A stretch of 64,000 nt of DNA, taken from Tachypleus tridentatus (taxonomy: Eukaryota; Arthropoda; Merostomata; Xiphosura; Limulidae). The translations under genes and the position numbers were made by a program. Below are positions 24,600 to 36,500 of this stretch, one piece after another. Below the pieces are notes generated by a model. The model saw nothing but the letters and a program-made list of their open reading frames with translations. It was not told the origin of the DNA and did not search any database. The stretch spans positions 30,483,276 through 30,547,275 of the forward strand of contig NW_027467782.1 in the NCBI RefSeq assembly GCF_004210375.1, read 5' to 3'. The stretch's first letter is position 1, and the number at the start of each line of letters is the position of its first letter.

Positions 24600-26285
24600 A
24601 AATAATCTCAGGTTAAAAGAACAATGGAAAGCATCCAAGAATCATTATAAATTTGTACTGGCACATCTGTCTTAAGTAATGTAGTACTAATATTAAGAGT
24701 CATATATTGGTTATTTACCTTTTTCTAAATTTGAATCAGGAACAGCAAGATAGTTGTACTATATTTTCTATTCCTTTTCTTTGTTATGTAGAAAATTAAA
24801 TTTGATAACGGTGTGTTAGCTAAGATGTTATCATTTTTATGATGTGCATAGTTTATAGTGTACATTCAGGTAGATTTGATTAGTATGTAGCTTACCTAGT
24901 TGCAGCCAACAGTAAATAATATTCCACAGTTTTGAAATATATATGGATGAGTGCAAAGTGAATTGTTTTAATTTGACTGTATACACAATGTGTAGTTATT
25001 CTCAATTTACTGAATATATAACAACCACGTATATACCTTTTCATAACTTGTAATGACTACATACACTACTGTGTACAGTATTTTGCTCGTGATTATGTAG
25101 TTCAGACTGTATAACTTTAAAAATAAAATTCCAAGACAGACATGTATGTAGTTTAAAGTTTAAAATCACCTGTATTATGGTTATCTATTTATTTTCATTT
25201 ACCTCTACACAAACAAATTGTACTTGACACGCATAAATGTACAGTTATAGTAATGTTGTCTTACATGACATATTTTAAACTTGAAGTGACCTAAACAAAT
25301 CATCTTATTTAAGGCATAATGAACATTAAAATTTTCACACATACATAAGCTTTTAACTTTAGGTTTCAGTTAGTTTTACTTCTGTTTAGCATTGTTTTGA
25401 CCAGAATTGTATGTTTTTACTAAATAGGTTTGCCATACATTTTTTATGTAGAATGATCAGGCTTGATAAATGGTGACCTTCAAGTCATTTGTTAAAAATG
25501 GTATGGGGTATTATCCATATTAATATTTAGAACTCTGTTGTTTCTTGTGAGTGTGTTTAACTGTTGGTTATTGTGGAGGACTGAATTTGAAGTTGAGTAC
25601 GAAAAACAAAACAGGTTATTGTAATGTTCTAGATGTAAGAAATAGTGTGTTATAAGGAACTTTACAAAATAATACTGTTCACTAAGATTGTGGGAGTTTT
25701 AATATTTTCTTACAAAATAGTAAGAATGCTACTATATTTTTGTTTGAAATGTTTCCAGGGTCTTTTGCGTATAATGCTGTACTGGTATCTCTCACTTTCT
25801 TAATATTTTCTTGAAATGTTGCCTGTGATAAAGTTTTCGTTTGCCATTCTTTCTATTACTTTTGTATTGTTTTAATAATTTCACATTGTGCTTTTGCTGT
25901 TTTTTTACCTCATGAATTGTTTGTACTGTCTTACTGTATGGGTATTGTAGTTAGTAATTTAGTCTACATATTGCTTGCTGCACATGAAGAAGTGCCTGCT
26001 TCAAGTTTATCCATTTAAGAACTTTAAAGATTTATACTGAATACTATTCTGTTTTTTCTCAAAGTTTTTATTGTGACATTAAATGAATAGCAGTAAACCT
26101 TGTTAAACAGTTAACTTTCTTATAATTCTATATTTAACTGGAAAAGAAAAGCTATGCAAATTTTACATGACTTGAATCTTGATTGCCCAGGAATTAGTTA
26201 AAATGTTAAAAATAAATTGGGACAAAATTGAGATTTTGTGTTCAGAACAAGATTTAGTGTTAGCATAACTGTATTTTTCTTCTTT
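24600..26285. other. AT-rich DNA, nothing recognised
   Basis: Intron-like, CpG-poor sequence with no recognisable feature. Confidence 0.5.
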
Positions 26286-26289
26286 ACAG

Positions 26290-26720
26290 AACTATAAGAT
26301 TTTAAGCCTTTTTGACTGTGTGAATGGCCTTCAAGTTCAACTTTCCAGCTCCTTGTCGTCATGTCAGTGATGCTGAACAAGATTAATGTGAAGAAACCTG
26401 TGAAGGAAGAATCTGTCCATCAGAAGGAAAAGTACCAATAAACAGTGGAGGTGAAACTATGGGGTAGAGGTGTCAGTCACTCCACAGCAAGTACACGTTT
26501 GTCCATTTCCTTTTTTTCAAACATTAAATTTCTTGAAGTGAGCTAAACATACATAGTGAAGCTCCTACAGTAACATCTGGAGGACATTATAAAGGCAGGG
26601 GATCAATAAAATGGGGTCTTACTTTTTAAGCAATCTGATGCAAAACCGTTTATGAGGGAGGGGTTACAGAAGGCTGTGGATTTCCTCTACTCCATATGGG
26701 TTGATCGATGTAGATCTCTT
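26290..26720 (+). pseudogene. Possible METTL18-like methyltransferase pseudogene
   Basis: Behind an acceptor-like tttcttctttacag, an ATG at 26,324 opens MAFKFNFPAPCRHVSDAEQD and then meets a stop. Coding-like sequence continues (EETCEGRICPSEGKVPINSG). Near 26,635 the segment QSDAKP and, after a one-base shift, VYEGG is followed by CGFPLLHM. METTL18 (a histidine N-methyltransferase acting on ribosomal protein) starts with a similar FxFNF segment and has an SD....VYEGGxKxWEC region. Order and spacing are compatible, but the evidence is two short motifs. The SAM-binding core was not found. If right, it is dead. Confidence 0.35.
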
Positions 26721-26749
26721 ATTCTTTTCTGTCAATCTTGCAAACCCTT

Positions 26750-29700
26750 TTAAAATGTAAAATTGAACAGCAGTTTTTTGTATATCAACATTTAATATGT
26801 GTATATGTGTCAATTATTTTTAAAGCTGACATTTGTATTTCCAAGCTCACAGCAGGCAAGGTCTAATTATGGACAGTGTTTTATAATGGGGAAAAGAGCA
26901 CTTTTGGAGCATAAGAGGAGAAAGACAGGTACATTAGTTCACCCATCCACCTCCATTGTTTGTGTTATTGAGCTCCTATTAAAAACCAAACTATCAAATG
27001 TCTTGTGATGACTGAAATTTTGTTCTAGAAGGCTCTGTGCCTTATTGTGAGATAAGAAATAGAGTACTTTTAGTAATTATTTTAAGTATAAAATGAAAGA
27101 ACACATTTCTTTAAAACTGTTATTGTGTTGTGAGAATTACATACAATTCAAAATGCTTTACATGATTGGAGGAATATCACCTAGATTTTACATGTGGAGA
27201 GAAAATTGTAGTTACCAGTTCTTATGTTGCTAGGACCCTGATGAGATGTTTGTTAGCATTATAAGCATAACATCAAAGCTTAAAGTGGTATGGGATGTTG
27301 TTGTTTTGTTTTTTATAGGAACTATAAAACAACTCTGCTGTCTCAAAACTGTTTTCGGTCTACACCAAATATCTTACTCTCTTTCTTTTCCTTTTCATTC
27401 AAGTGCAAATGGTAAGATACAACACAAAGTAACAGTGAAACAAAGTGCATCCAACAGATGCATACAGGTTTTCAGTAAGGAGTCTAATTAGTATATCCAC
27501 TGCTGTGAATAGTAGTTAACAACTGTTGGCTTCTTGGAAGGGTAAGGTTCAATAGCCAGTGCAATAAATACTTCCTGGATAGAGGAACTACATTTCTTTT
27601 CTTAAAATGTCATGTAAGAGGGGGATAGGAACAAAAGAAATGAACCCTTTCATTACAGACTCACTCTGTGTGACTTTGTTCATAATCATCAGTTTCCACA
27701 CTGTAACTTTTAAAATGATATGTGTATCTTCACAAAATCTGACTAGCTTTCTGTAAATATTACAAGTTTTTGTATACAAAAAATTCAAAGTTTTTGATCA
27801 AGTATTTTCACTAAAATTAAGTTATCTTTTGAAATTCAAGAATTGTTCAAACTGGTCCACTTTCTCTTTTCCTCCTCTTCAAAAACTGCATTACAACAAA
27901 CTTTATTTTAGTGTTTTCAACCAATGGCAAGTAGTGTAGTGACTAAAATATATAAGTTCAGGGTTGTAAGATAAAATACACTGTTTAATGTAAGTAGTGT
28001 TAATTTTGTGAGTTAATATTTCATGACTGTTTTGTTTCACAGTAAGAAAGTTGAAAGCAGAAGGTTATTGAAAGTTGTGTAATTGATATTAAGGCTACAG
28101 AGATTTCTAGAATGCCTCAATGTAAGAATGTAAGAATACCTCTCTTCTTCACAAAAATCCATTTTGGCCAAATTCAATTGGTTTAAAATGCAGTTGACAA
28201 GCCAAACTATTTTTCTCAAGAAGAGAACCATACAGTATTTAGATCCAGTTGTGATACATGTAGTGTGAAAAATTTGTCATGTTTCACTTGTTTTGAACAT
28301 ATTTTAGAATAAGTGGAATGCATGCTGTTCATTTATTTTTGAATTTATCTCCAAAAAATGGCAAACATCCACTGTAAAAGAATCCTCAGTCCAACACACA
28401 AATTTAAATTATTATATACAATATTTAAAAGTGCGTTTTTAACTGAAATGAAATCAGAACATTGGAAAAATTGTGGTTCTTCAAAAAGCTGTAGGAGTGG
28501 GTGTGCTTTTAGGTCTAATGCACCAGTGTCCAACTGTATTTCATAGTCACCCAAACTGTTTAAAATGTGTTAACATTTTCACTTTGAGGCAAAAAAATTA
28601 ACTGTGTTTTTAAAGATGGGTAAAAATACATAGTAATGTTTTCAATTATTTATTAAGAAAATTAATTATACAAAAAAATAGGTGGTAGAAGTAAAGCACC
28701 AGTTCACCACAGGTCAATAGCTGTTTTGGCATGTGGCAAGCGGTGACCATGTTGGACACCATAGGTCTGAGAGATCTAGAGCAGGTGAAAAACAATACTC
28801 TTTTCTCTCTTCACATGTTGTCTGAGAAAGAAGGAAAATAACTTTCTAAATCCTGTCTTGATTTGTTGAAGGTAGAATTAGGTGGTGTACAGATACTAAA
28901 AACCTCATTGCTATATTGTGTATATATACAAAACACAAAAATCTGTGTCTGTCTCTTGTTCCATTATCTAACTAATCCAGGTTCACTGGACCAGTCTTAA
29001 CCAAACTGTGTATAATGTTTTCAAGGGAGCAAAAACAGTAGTGCTTTCAATAGATGACTATCCTTCTTAATGAGGGTAAATGTGAAGATAATTCGGAAGT
29101 GGCCATGCTAATGGATGGTTCCTAACTCCTCCACCCCATTATTGCTGTTATTGAACACTTTGATTGAGTTAACATCAATTATATTCATCGATGCACAGAG
29201 CACACAAACATTTAATATATACATCTCGAAGACTGTGCTTGGCTCTCTTTGGAGGAATTAAATGAACAAAGATGACTGCCTTTGTTACAATAATGCATAA
29301 ACTGAGATGAAGTTTCTATTTCAACAGCCACCATAAGGCTGGTATGAAAAGCTGTTGTTTGAGTTGTAATTTCTTACTTTGACCTGTCTGTAAGACACTT
29401 CTGTAGCCATTGGTTTTCTATTAAATAATCATGTGAAACACTGCAGAAAGATGTGATGAGCTGGGTGTTGAAAGCAGGTAACAGAATGCACCCCTACTGA
29501 CATTACAATTGATACTACCTTTTTCTACAGGGTCATAATGACCATTATACAGTGTAGTAAATGAATTGTATGAAAATCAGGATTTTTCTCATTTATCATA
29601 TCTTCCACCTCCAGATTTTAAGTTCATGTACAAATAAAGGACAGGTACCTCAGCTTGATAAATATGAAACATAAAATTCTGAGTTATTTTTATGATTCTA

Positions 29701-31130
29701 GCTCAGAACTTCTTACTAGGGCACGTGCTAGTTGACTTCTAGGTGTTGCTGTACCTAACATGAGTCATCACAGATGGTATCTGCTGCTTCATGGGATAGT
29801 TCACCAGGTATCAACTTGAGTGTGAATTTGTATTATTAATGGATCAAAAGTAATATGTTCTTCTGGATTATTGCCATCTAAGTTGATTGGCCAGCTACAA
29901 GGAGAACACAAATCATGTAATTAGTTTCTGTTTTGAAAGAATTGTGACCTGTAAAGTGCAGCATTTTTATCTAGGTATGTGTTGAGTCTGAAGTGCATAT
30001 TTTAATAATATTTTTCCTTTTGAGTCTGTTTTAATTTTCATTCCATTTGTCAATTTTATTTTGCAAAGTGATAAACATGTGAACTGATTATAGATTATCA
30101 AAAGTTAGAACTTGTGTTTGGTAAAGTCCATGTTCTTTATAATGTAATATTTTCTCACACTAATCTTCCATCTCAATAAATCATCAAGTCTGTCAGTATG
30201 CAGGGTGTGGATTACACGAATGCCTCTATTTTTGTAAACTACAATAATTAATCACATCAGTACTTCCAAAGTTGATTTTTCATACTATGGATCTCTGATA
30301 AAGCTGTTTAAAGTTTATTTTATATTGTCTTGACAGAACCAAAGGGGCATCTAGTCAACTGTAAAAGTGTTATCAAAGTAGCCATTATTCTCAACCAAAA
30401 CATATATGGTTAAGGTGGAATAGAATACTCTTCATCCCTACCATGTCTTGTATTGAGTGAATCAGTATGGTTTGCATTTGAAAATAGGTCTTTGTAGTCA
30501 TCCATTGCATTGTTTCAAGTGTTGTTGTTCCTTCAGACTCTCCATTGTGTTTTATGCCCTCACTTTTCTTCTAATGAAGATTGATAGCCCTCATTACATT
30601 CCAGTTTTCCCATAAGTACCACATCTTTCTTATCTGGGTGAAATGTATACCTGGCTCAGTCTCCCACATCAGTTTTCCAAATTTGACTTTCTTGTCTTCA
30701 GGTGTGTCCTCTGGATGGCTTTGGAGGATGCTTCTTTCCTTCCCTCAAACTGTTTCTTCCACCTATTCAATGTAAGATTCTTGCTATATGTTGATATGAC
30801 ATAATGCACTGTATTGGAAGTTGTAATTCACCTAAACTGTAAATGTATTTCTGGAAGGTTCTTACCAAATTTCACACTTCCCATCTTACCTCTTCATTAA
30901 AACCTGATGCTTCCAAATTCTAAGAGAACTCAAAGTGATATCTGGTAGAATTGAACAGATGAAGTCATAAGCAAAATGAGAATACCTTACTTTATTACTG
31001 ATGGAGGGTTGTTACATGATAATTTTAATGAATAATTTGCAAACAAGAGGAGGCAGAAACTTGTGGTATGCTTGAAAACAAGATTTACAAAAAGATGGCA
31101 GCATTGAATAAGAATATGTATTGATGTAAA
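26750..31130. other. AT-rich DNA, nothing firmly recognised
   Basis: About 4.4 kb with short frames only. Some parts (28,680-28,850; 29,000-29,300; 30,400-30,780) are less AT-biased and may be very old transposon remnants, but I could not assign them to any family. Confidence 0.45.
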
Positions 31131-31135
31131 AGTAT

Positions 31136-31412
31136 TGTTTGTTTGTTTTATAATTTCGTGAAAGCTACATGAGGTCTATCTCCACTAGCCATCCTTAATT
31201 TAGCAGTGTGAGACTAGAGGGAAGACAGCTAGTCATCACCACTCACTGCCAACTCTTGGGCTACTTCTCTACCAGTGAATATTAGGATTGACTGAAACAT
31301 TAGAAGGCCCCTACAGCTGAAAGGGTGAGCATGTTTGGTGTGATGGGGATTGGAACTAGCAATCATCAAATTACAAGTTGAGGGTCTTAACTGTCTGGTT
31401 ATTCTAGGCCTG
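31136..31412 (-). mobile_element. tRNA-derived SINE, family 1 (old, minus strand)
   Basis: Reverse-complement features are in order: tail complement gtttgtttgttttata, then TTTAGCAGTGTGAGACTAGA, AGCTAGTCATCACCACTCAC, CAACTCTTGGGCTACTTCTC, GGTGAGCATGTTTGGTGTGA, and the head near 31,340-31,412. The B-box and anticodon region have lost their CpGs (for example ggggattggaactag), indicating an old copy. Confidence 0.88.
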
Positions 31413-32360
31413 TGTAAAAGGAGATAAGTACTTATTGGAAGTTAATTTTTAGTACAGAAAATTATAAATATCACAACAATTTTATAGAATATGTGATGTA
31501 GATTAAAAATAAATATGCAGGTTAATCAGTCTGTAGAATGGTATTCCTGAAGTATTGAAAATATGATTCAAATTATAAAATTTAGTAATTTTGAATAATT
31601 AAAACATCTAACACATTTATGACTTGCAAAAAAAAAAAAATGTAGTGTCACAAGCTGGTAATTTGATTCACCCAAAAACAGCTTACATCAATAAGGGTTT
31701 ATGTTCAGTTGTAATTATTTCAGTCCCAGCAAAAATAGTTGCATAACTCAGAAAGTGTTAAAAATGTGTAACTAAATAATTGTACATTTTGATTTAAAGA
31801 GGAGATATGACAAATTATGAAGAGTAAAATAACAGTGTAGAAATACATTATTTCCAAGGAACTTTCAAAGTGTGATCACAGTAATGGTTACAAGGTTTAT
31901 AGATCAAAAAATTCCCTAGTGTTATTACTATTGTAAGGATTAAAACCATACATTTACTAAAATAGATTAATTTCTGCATATAATCTAAGCAGAACTGTTG
32001 TATTAAATATTCGAAACTAACATCATATTATGAGGACATCGTGAATGTAACAGCTGCACACACTTCCAAAAGGTTATTAATATAACTTGGAGGGACGGTG
32101 CTTACTTGTGTGAATATAATGCACCATTTATTTTTTATCAGTATCTTAGAGTAGAATTCATATAATTAAAAAGTAACTGTGCACAATTTTCTAACTGCTG
32201 TATAATAAACATACAAGGAAAGTATACAATTTTATCACCTTACAAAAATATAAGACTAGAAACATGTGTTAATCCATTACTTTTCAAAAGGTACAATAAT
32301 TTTATAAGTAGCATGTGGTAATATGTTCACGTTGTAGCACATTACAAATTCTAATGATAC
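31413..32360. other. AT-rich DNA, nothing recognised
   Basis: AT-rich stretch between a SINE and the first PAK-like exon. No feature seen. Confidence 0.5.
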
Positions 32361-32374
32361 TTTTATTGTTTCAG

Positions 32375-34226
32375 TGGTTCAGGAACTATCTACACAGCCA
32401 TAGTAACTGCTACTGGGTTTTAAGTTGCAATTAAAGAGATCAATGAAAACCAGGAAAAGAGCTTATCGTCACCGAACTTATAGTGGTGGACAAAAGTAAA
32501 CATCCAAACCATCGTCAACTATTTGGTTAGCTATCTTGTTGGTGATGAGCTTTGGGTTAGTCTTATTAATGTTACATTTTAGTTAATTTTTGTATTTTTA
32601 ATCTTACCTGTTATAAATTGTATGCTAACATATTGTCTTTATTTAATTAAATGGTCAATTTCAAGCAATTTTACAAGTTTAAGAATATTTTTGCATATCA
32701 CTCTCACAGGTTTGCTTTGTTTAAATTGTAGTTGTAAGTAATACGTGACAGTTTTATTGTGGGAGGTTGCAGCCACATTTGGTTCTGACATAATGACTTT
32801 TCAATTCATTCCATATATAAATAACTTTGAAATAACTTTATATATTTCTGTTCTAAGCTTCTACCAGTATGTTATCTCCAGCCAGCACTCTTTAGTTTTT
32901 ATTATGCTTGTTTCAACTTCTTTATATGTACGTGTGTTATGTACATGGTTGTTGAAATTATTTTATTCAAGAAAGGTTGAGTTTGTTGAATTATTTGCAG
33001 CTTATACAGTACTCTCAAATGTAGCATTATTTACAAAGCTGTAAACATTGTTTATTGTGTAATACAATAAATATTAAGTTTTCAGTCTCTTACACAAAAT
33101 ACAATCCAGTGTAATCTTTTATAAATGTTGGGAATCAGATTACAGCATTGGCATCTAAATTAGAGTTAATTTTGTAAGGCTTACTAGTAGTTATTTCTGT
33201 TTTCTTTTTCTTTCGCATGATAACTTTATTGCCTGGTTGACACTTGGCATTGGTTGGTTCCAGAATTAATAAAAAGGAAAAAGTACGGACCAGAGGTTTA
33301 CATCTGGTTTCTTGGTATTTTGTCAGAAAAATTCTGACATGGTAAGTGTAGGTAACCAGTACTTACAGCCAAGGAATAAGAGTTGATTGAAGTTCAATTT
33401 TCTCCTTGTTTGGGTATCTTGCATTTTTCTCTTTTGTGAATTGTTTAAGTTTTACAAGTTACAAGTCCATGAAATTAGATGGAAAGTTAAATACTTTAAT
33501 GCAACAATAATATAAAAATGTGATTTAATAAATCTCAGAGGGACTTCCAGTGGATAAAGGTAATAATGAACAGTGGAATGATGACAGCAACACTGAATAT
33601 TTAACAAGACTATATACAATTACAAACAGTTAATTATTGAATCTTGTGGAGTGTATGGTATAATAATCTTTAAAATGCATAAAGTATAGTGTTTTCTGCC
33701 ACAATATAACTACCATCTTGTTAAACCCCTATAAATAAATAGTAACATGTTAGGTAATTCACTCAGGGTGTTCTGCTACTGTAAAGTTATATTTTGTGGA
33801 GATATTTCGACAGTATTACGGAGTATTATCCAAAGATTTGTACATTCCGATGTCATGGGTGTCAAGTGACATGAGTCAGTAATAGTGCATGAAGCAGATA
33901 GTATTTTTGTGTTTTGTAAGTAAGGTATATTCTATCTCTGTAATGCTAGTGTCATTAACAGTATTGGTTATAATTTCTGATATATATAATTGTTTTCATT
34001 ATATATACATGTATATTTTTTATTATCAGAATTATTTTGTGTTGTTAAATTATTGATTTAGTCATCAAGTCACACTCCTTTTTCAGGTACTTGATTTAAT
34101 ATTAACAAATGGAAACCAAACAATTTAAATAAAGATAACCTGCCTACAGATTTTCAAGACTTTCTAGACAGGTGTCTAGAAGTGGACGTAAATAAACACC
34201 ACATTGCCTCTGAACTCTTATTAAAG
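32375..34226 (+). pseudogene. Intron-retaining pseudogene of a group I p21-activated kinase (PAK)
   Basis: Three exon-like blocks occur in kinase order. (1) 32,375-32,555 follows gtttcag and reads GSGTIYTAIVTATG, a stop, VAIKEINE, then in shifted frame KELIVTELIVV and back to IVNYLVSYLVGDELW, with a donor-like gttagt. This is the glycine loop, the VAIK lysine and the hinge of a PAK. (2) 33,236-33,341 reads VDTWHWLVPELIKRKKYGPE and VYIWFLGIL before a good gtaagt, matching the activation-loop end, where PAKs have GTPYWMAPE. (3) 34,087-34,226 follows tttcag and reads NLPTDFQDFLDRCLEVDVNK then HHIASELLLK. The DELW and RCLEVDV segments favour group I. Stops, compensating frameshifts, loss of conserved residues and missing exons (no HRD or DFG seen) show decay. 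Kept introns mean it is a duplicated gene, not a retrocopy. Confidence 0.75.
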
Positions 34227-34345
34227 ATATGGTATAAATTACTGTTATTTTACTCAGATATTTTGGTTTACTTTGAACCTATTATCTTGATAACATACAC
34301 CAAAAAGCAGTACCAGTATGTTTAGTTTCATTTAGGCCCATCCTA

Positions 34346-35335
34346 CAGTACTGTGCAAAAGTGTTAGGACAAAGTCAAAATCAGATTTCAGGCAGCTTTC
34401 AAAAAACATCTGAAGATAAATCACAGGTAAAATATCGATATTTTATTATTCTTCACATTCAGTGCAAGAAAAATATAGTGAGAGTTCAACAAACAGTGAA
34501 TATGTTGTGTCTCCTTTTACTTTAATAACTATGGAAAGTCTTTCAGGCTTTGTTACAAGATGTTTAATCACAGTGTCCTTTGGGAGTTTAGTCAAAATGT
34601 CTCTGATACACTCCCATATAGTTTCATTGGAAGTAGCATTTGATTTTTCAAGTTTTTGATTTATGAAATTCCAAATCTGCTGATTTGAGATGGGGCTCTA
34701 AGGGAACTATTGAATTATTTTGAATAACTCCAGTGGCTTATTTCTCAGCTAAGTAATTTCTGCATACGTTGGATGAGTGTTTGGGGTCATTATCCTCTTG
34801 GTAGTAGAACTGGGTCTGCCATGATGGATCATGTGCATTGAAATAAGAATCTTTCATCTTTCTTCTGCTGGATGTACAATGTACACTTTGAGTAAACTAT
34901 TTCAAACTTTGACTTTTCCATCCATATTACTTCTTTTCAATTATCAGCAGTCCAGTTTCTTGTCAATACTTGGAGAACAAAGTAAAGGTTTTTTTAACTG
35001 CTACATGATCAAATATTCTATCATCATTGACTTCTCTTGATATTGTAGATCTGGAAAAATTTCTTTCATTTGGTACATGGTCATTTATTTCATGCCCTTA
35101 AATTTACCACTATATTCATTCAAACAGAACCATTATGACATGTCCAAGGTACAAGCATAGGAAATTCTAAAAACTCAGTGTTCTCACCCTAGCTCGTTTA
35201 ATTGTTAAAAAAGTGATCAATGAATCACTACCATGGCATTGAAATTTACAATCAGTAATAACATGGAAGAATGAGCCCATAAAATGGAAAGAATGAAAAG
35301 ATATGCTTTTTCCCTTGCACTTTCACACAGTATTG
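34346..35335 (-). mobile_element. Decayed Tc1-type element with recognisable TIRs and TA flanks
   Basis: The left end is TA|CAGTACTGTGCAAAAGTG and the right end ACTTTCACACAGTATTG|TA, which are imperfect inverted repeats flanked by TA as expected for Tc1/mariner. On the minus strand, transposase pieces are readable: NDPKHSSNVC near 34,780 (the second catalytic Asp region), then NQKLEKSNATSNETIWECIR and LTKLPKDTVIK toward 34,500. Length is about 990 bp, short for a full Tc1 element (about 1.6 kb), so the N-terminal half is deleted or unrecognisable. The element is dead. It sits just downstream of the last PAK exon remnant. Confidence 0.8.
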
Positions 35336-35889
35336 TATAAAGAGACTAATTAAACAAACTGTATGTGATGTATAATAAGCACTTTTGTTAAACAGATGTT
35401 TTTTATTTTTCACCCAGCATCTGTTCATTGAAGTAGCAGGCCAGTGAAAACAATACAGCCCACTACAGTGATAACTAGATTCACATTAATAGCTCAAAAA
35501 ACAAATATCCCAATATACATGTTGAAATATATTGACCATGAAGACTGGAATCATTTTAGGACAAGAAAATTAACAGATTGTTTTTCTTAGATTTCTTCTA
35601 GAGCAGTAGTATATTGGGTGCCACGACTTCCTATTATTCAGCTTATTAGATTTTGAAAATAATATCCATTTCTCCTCCATGTAAAAATGTTGTTACGAAT
35701 TAGGAATAAATAAAACTCTTGCTTAGATCAAATTATTATTTTATTTGCCACAATGAACATTTTTTTATTATGTTTGTTGATAAAAAAAAAAAAAATGAAT
35801 AAACAAGAGGAAAGTTGATGTCAAACAGATATGCATTCAGATTCATCCTGATATTTTTGTGAAATTTACATCATTTAGTGTCAGAACTA

Positions 35890-36155
35890 TGTATTATGAT
35901 CTCGCATATTGCAAGTTGAACTTGCAGTCTGTGAGTTGTGGGTTGAATCCTTGTTCAAACAAACATGCTTGTTTTTTTCAGCAAAGTAGTCATTATAATC
36001 AACCCTACTTTTCTTTTATAAAAAGTTACCAAAAGTTGACAGTGGATGCTGATGATTAGCTGCATTTTCTTTTGTCTTTTGTAGCTAATTTTGGGATTGT
36101 TAACACAGATAGCTTTTGTGTGGCTTAATGAAAAAATTCAAATTAACAAACAGAC
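35890..36155 (+). mobile_element. Very old tRNA-derived SINE, family 1
   Basis: A degraded head (gttgtgggttgaatccttgt, then CAAACAAACATGCTTG), a body with GGATGCTGATGATTAGCTGC and AGCTAATTTTGGGATTG, and a tail with ACAGATAGCTTTTGTGTGGC follow the family 1 order. Divergence is much higher than in the other copies. Confidence 0.6.
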
Positions 36156-36500
36156 TTAGATATGTTCATTTTAAGTCAGTTTTCTAATCTGAGGCTAAAC
36201 AAAATCCTTTTAAGTGTTGCTTCTGAAATTGCTGGGAATTCCTCATACAGATACTTGAAACAGTCACCATCTTTGTTTAAGATAATTACAAACTGATTTA
36301 TCAAACCCAGTTTTATATGAAATGAAAGTAATATGACATTCTTTGTGTCAACCAGACTTTCACATTCATTGTTTTCAATTCTGGTATCTGTCTGACTTTG
36401 TGTGGCCATTACTTCTTATCCAGCATTGATTTTGTGTCATTTGTCCCATTTCACACACAAAATGTGAAAACTTTGTCTGACTGGGTGTTTAATACAACAA
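36150..36500 (-). pseudogene. Fragment of the uncharacterised multicopy family (middle part)
   Basis: The minus-strand frame from 36,409 to 36,176 reads ...NECESLVDTKNVILLSFHIK, then LGLINQFVIILNKDGDCFKY, then LYEEFPAISEATLKRI. Upstream of it a CFLC-like segment appears in another frame. The HIKLGL...NKDGDCFKYL block is the part of the family missing or unreadable in the copies at 10.4 and 61.4 kb. No complete gene is present here. Confidence 0.6.

Noticed and set aside
32745-33044. 99-codon plus-strand ORF between PAK-like exons
   Set aside because: Phe/Leu/Ser/Val-rich with no kinase motif. It is intron sequence by position.
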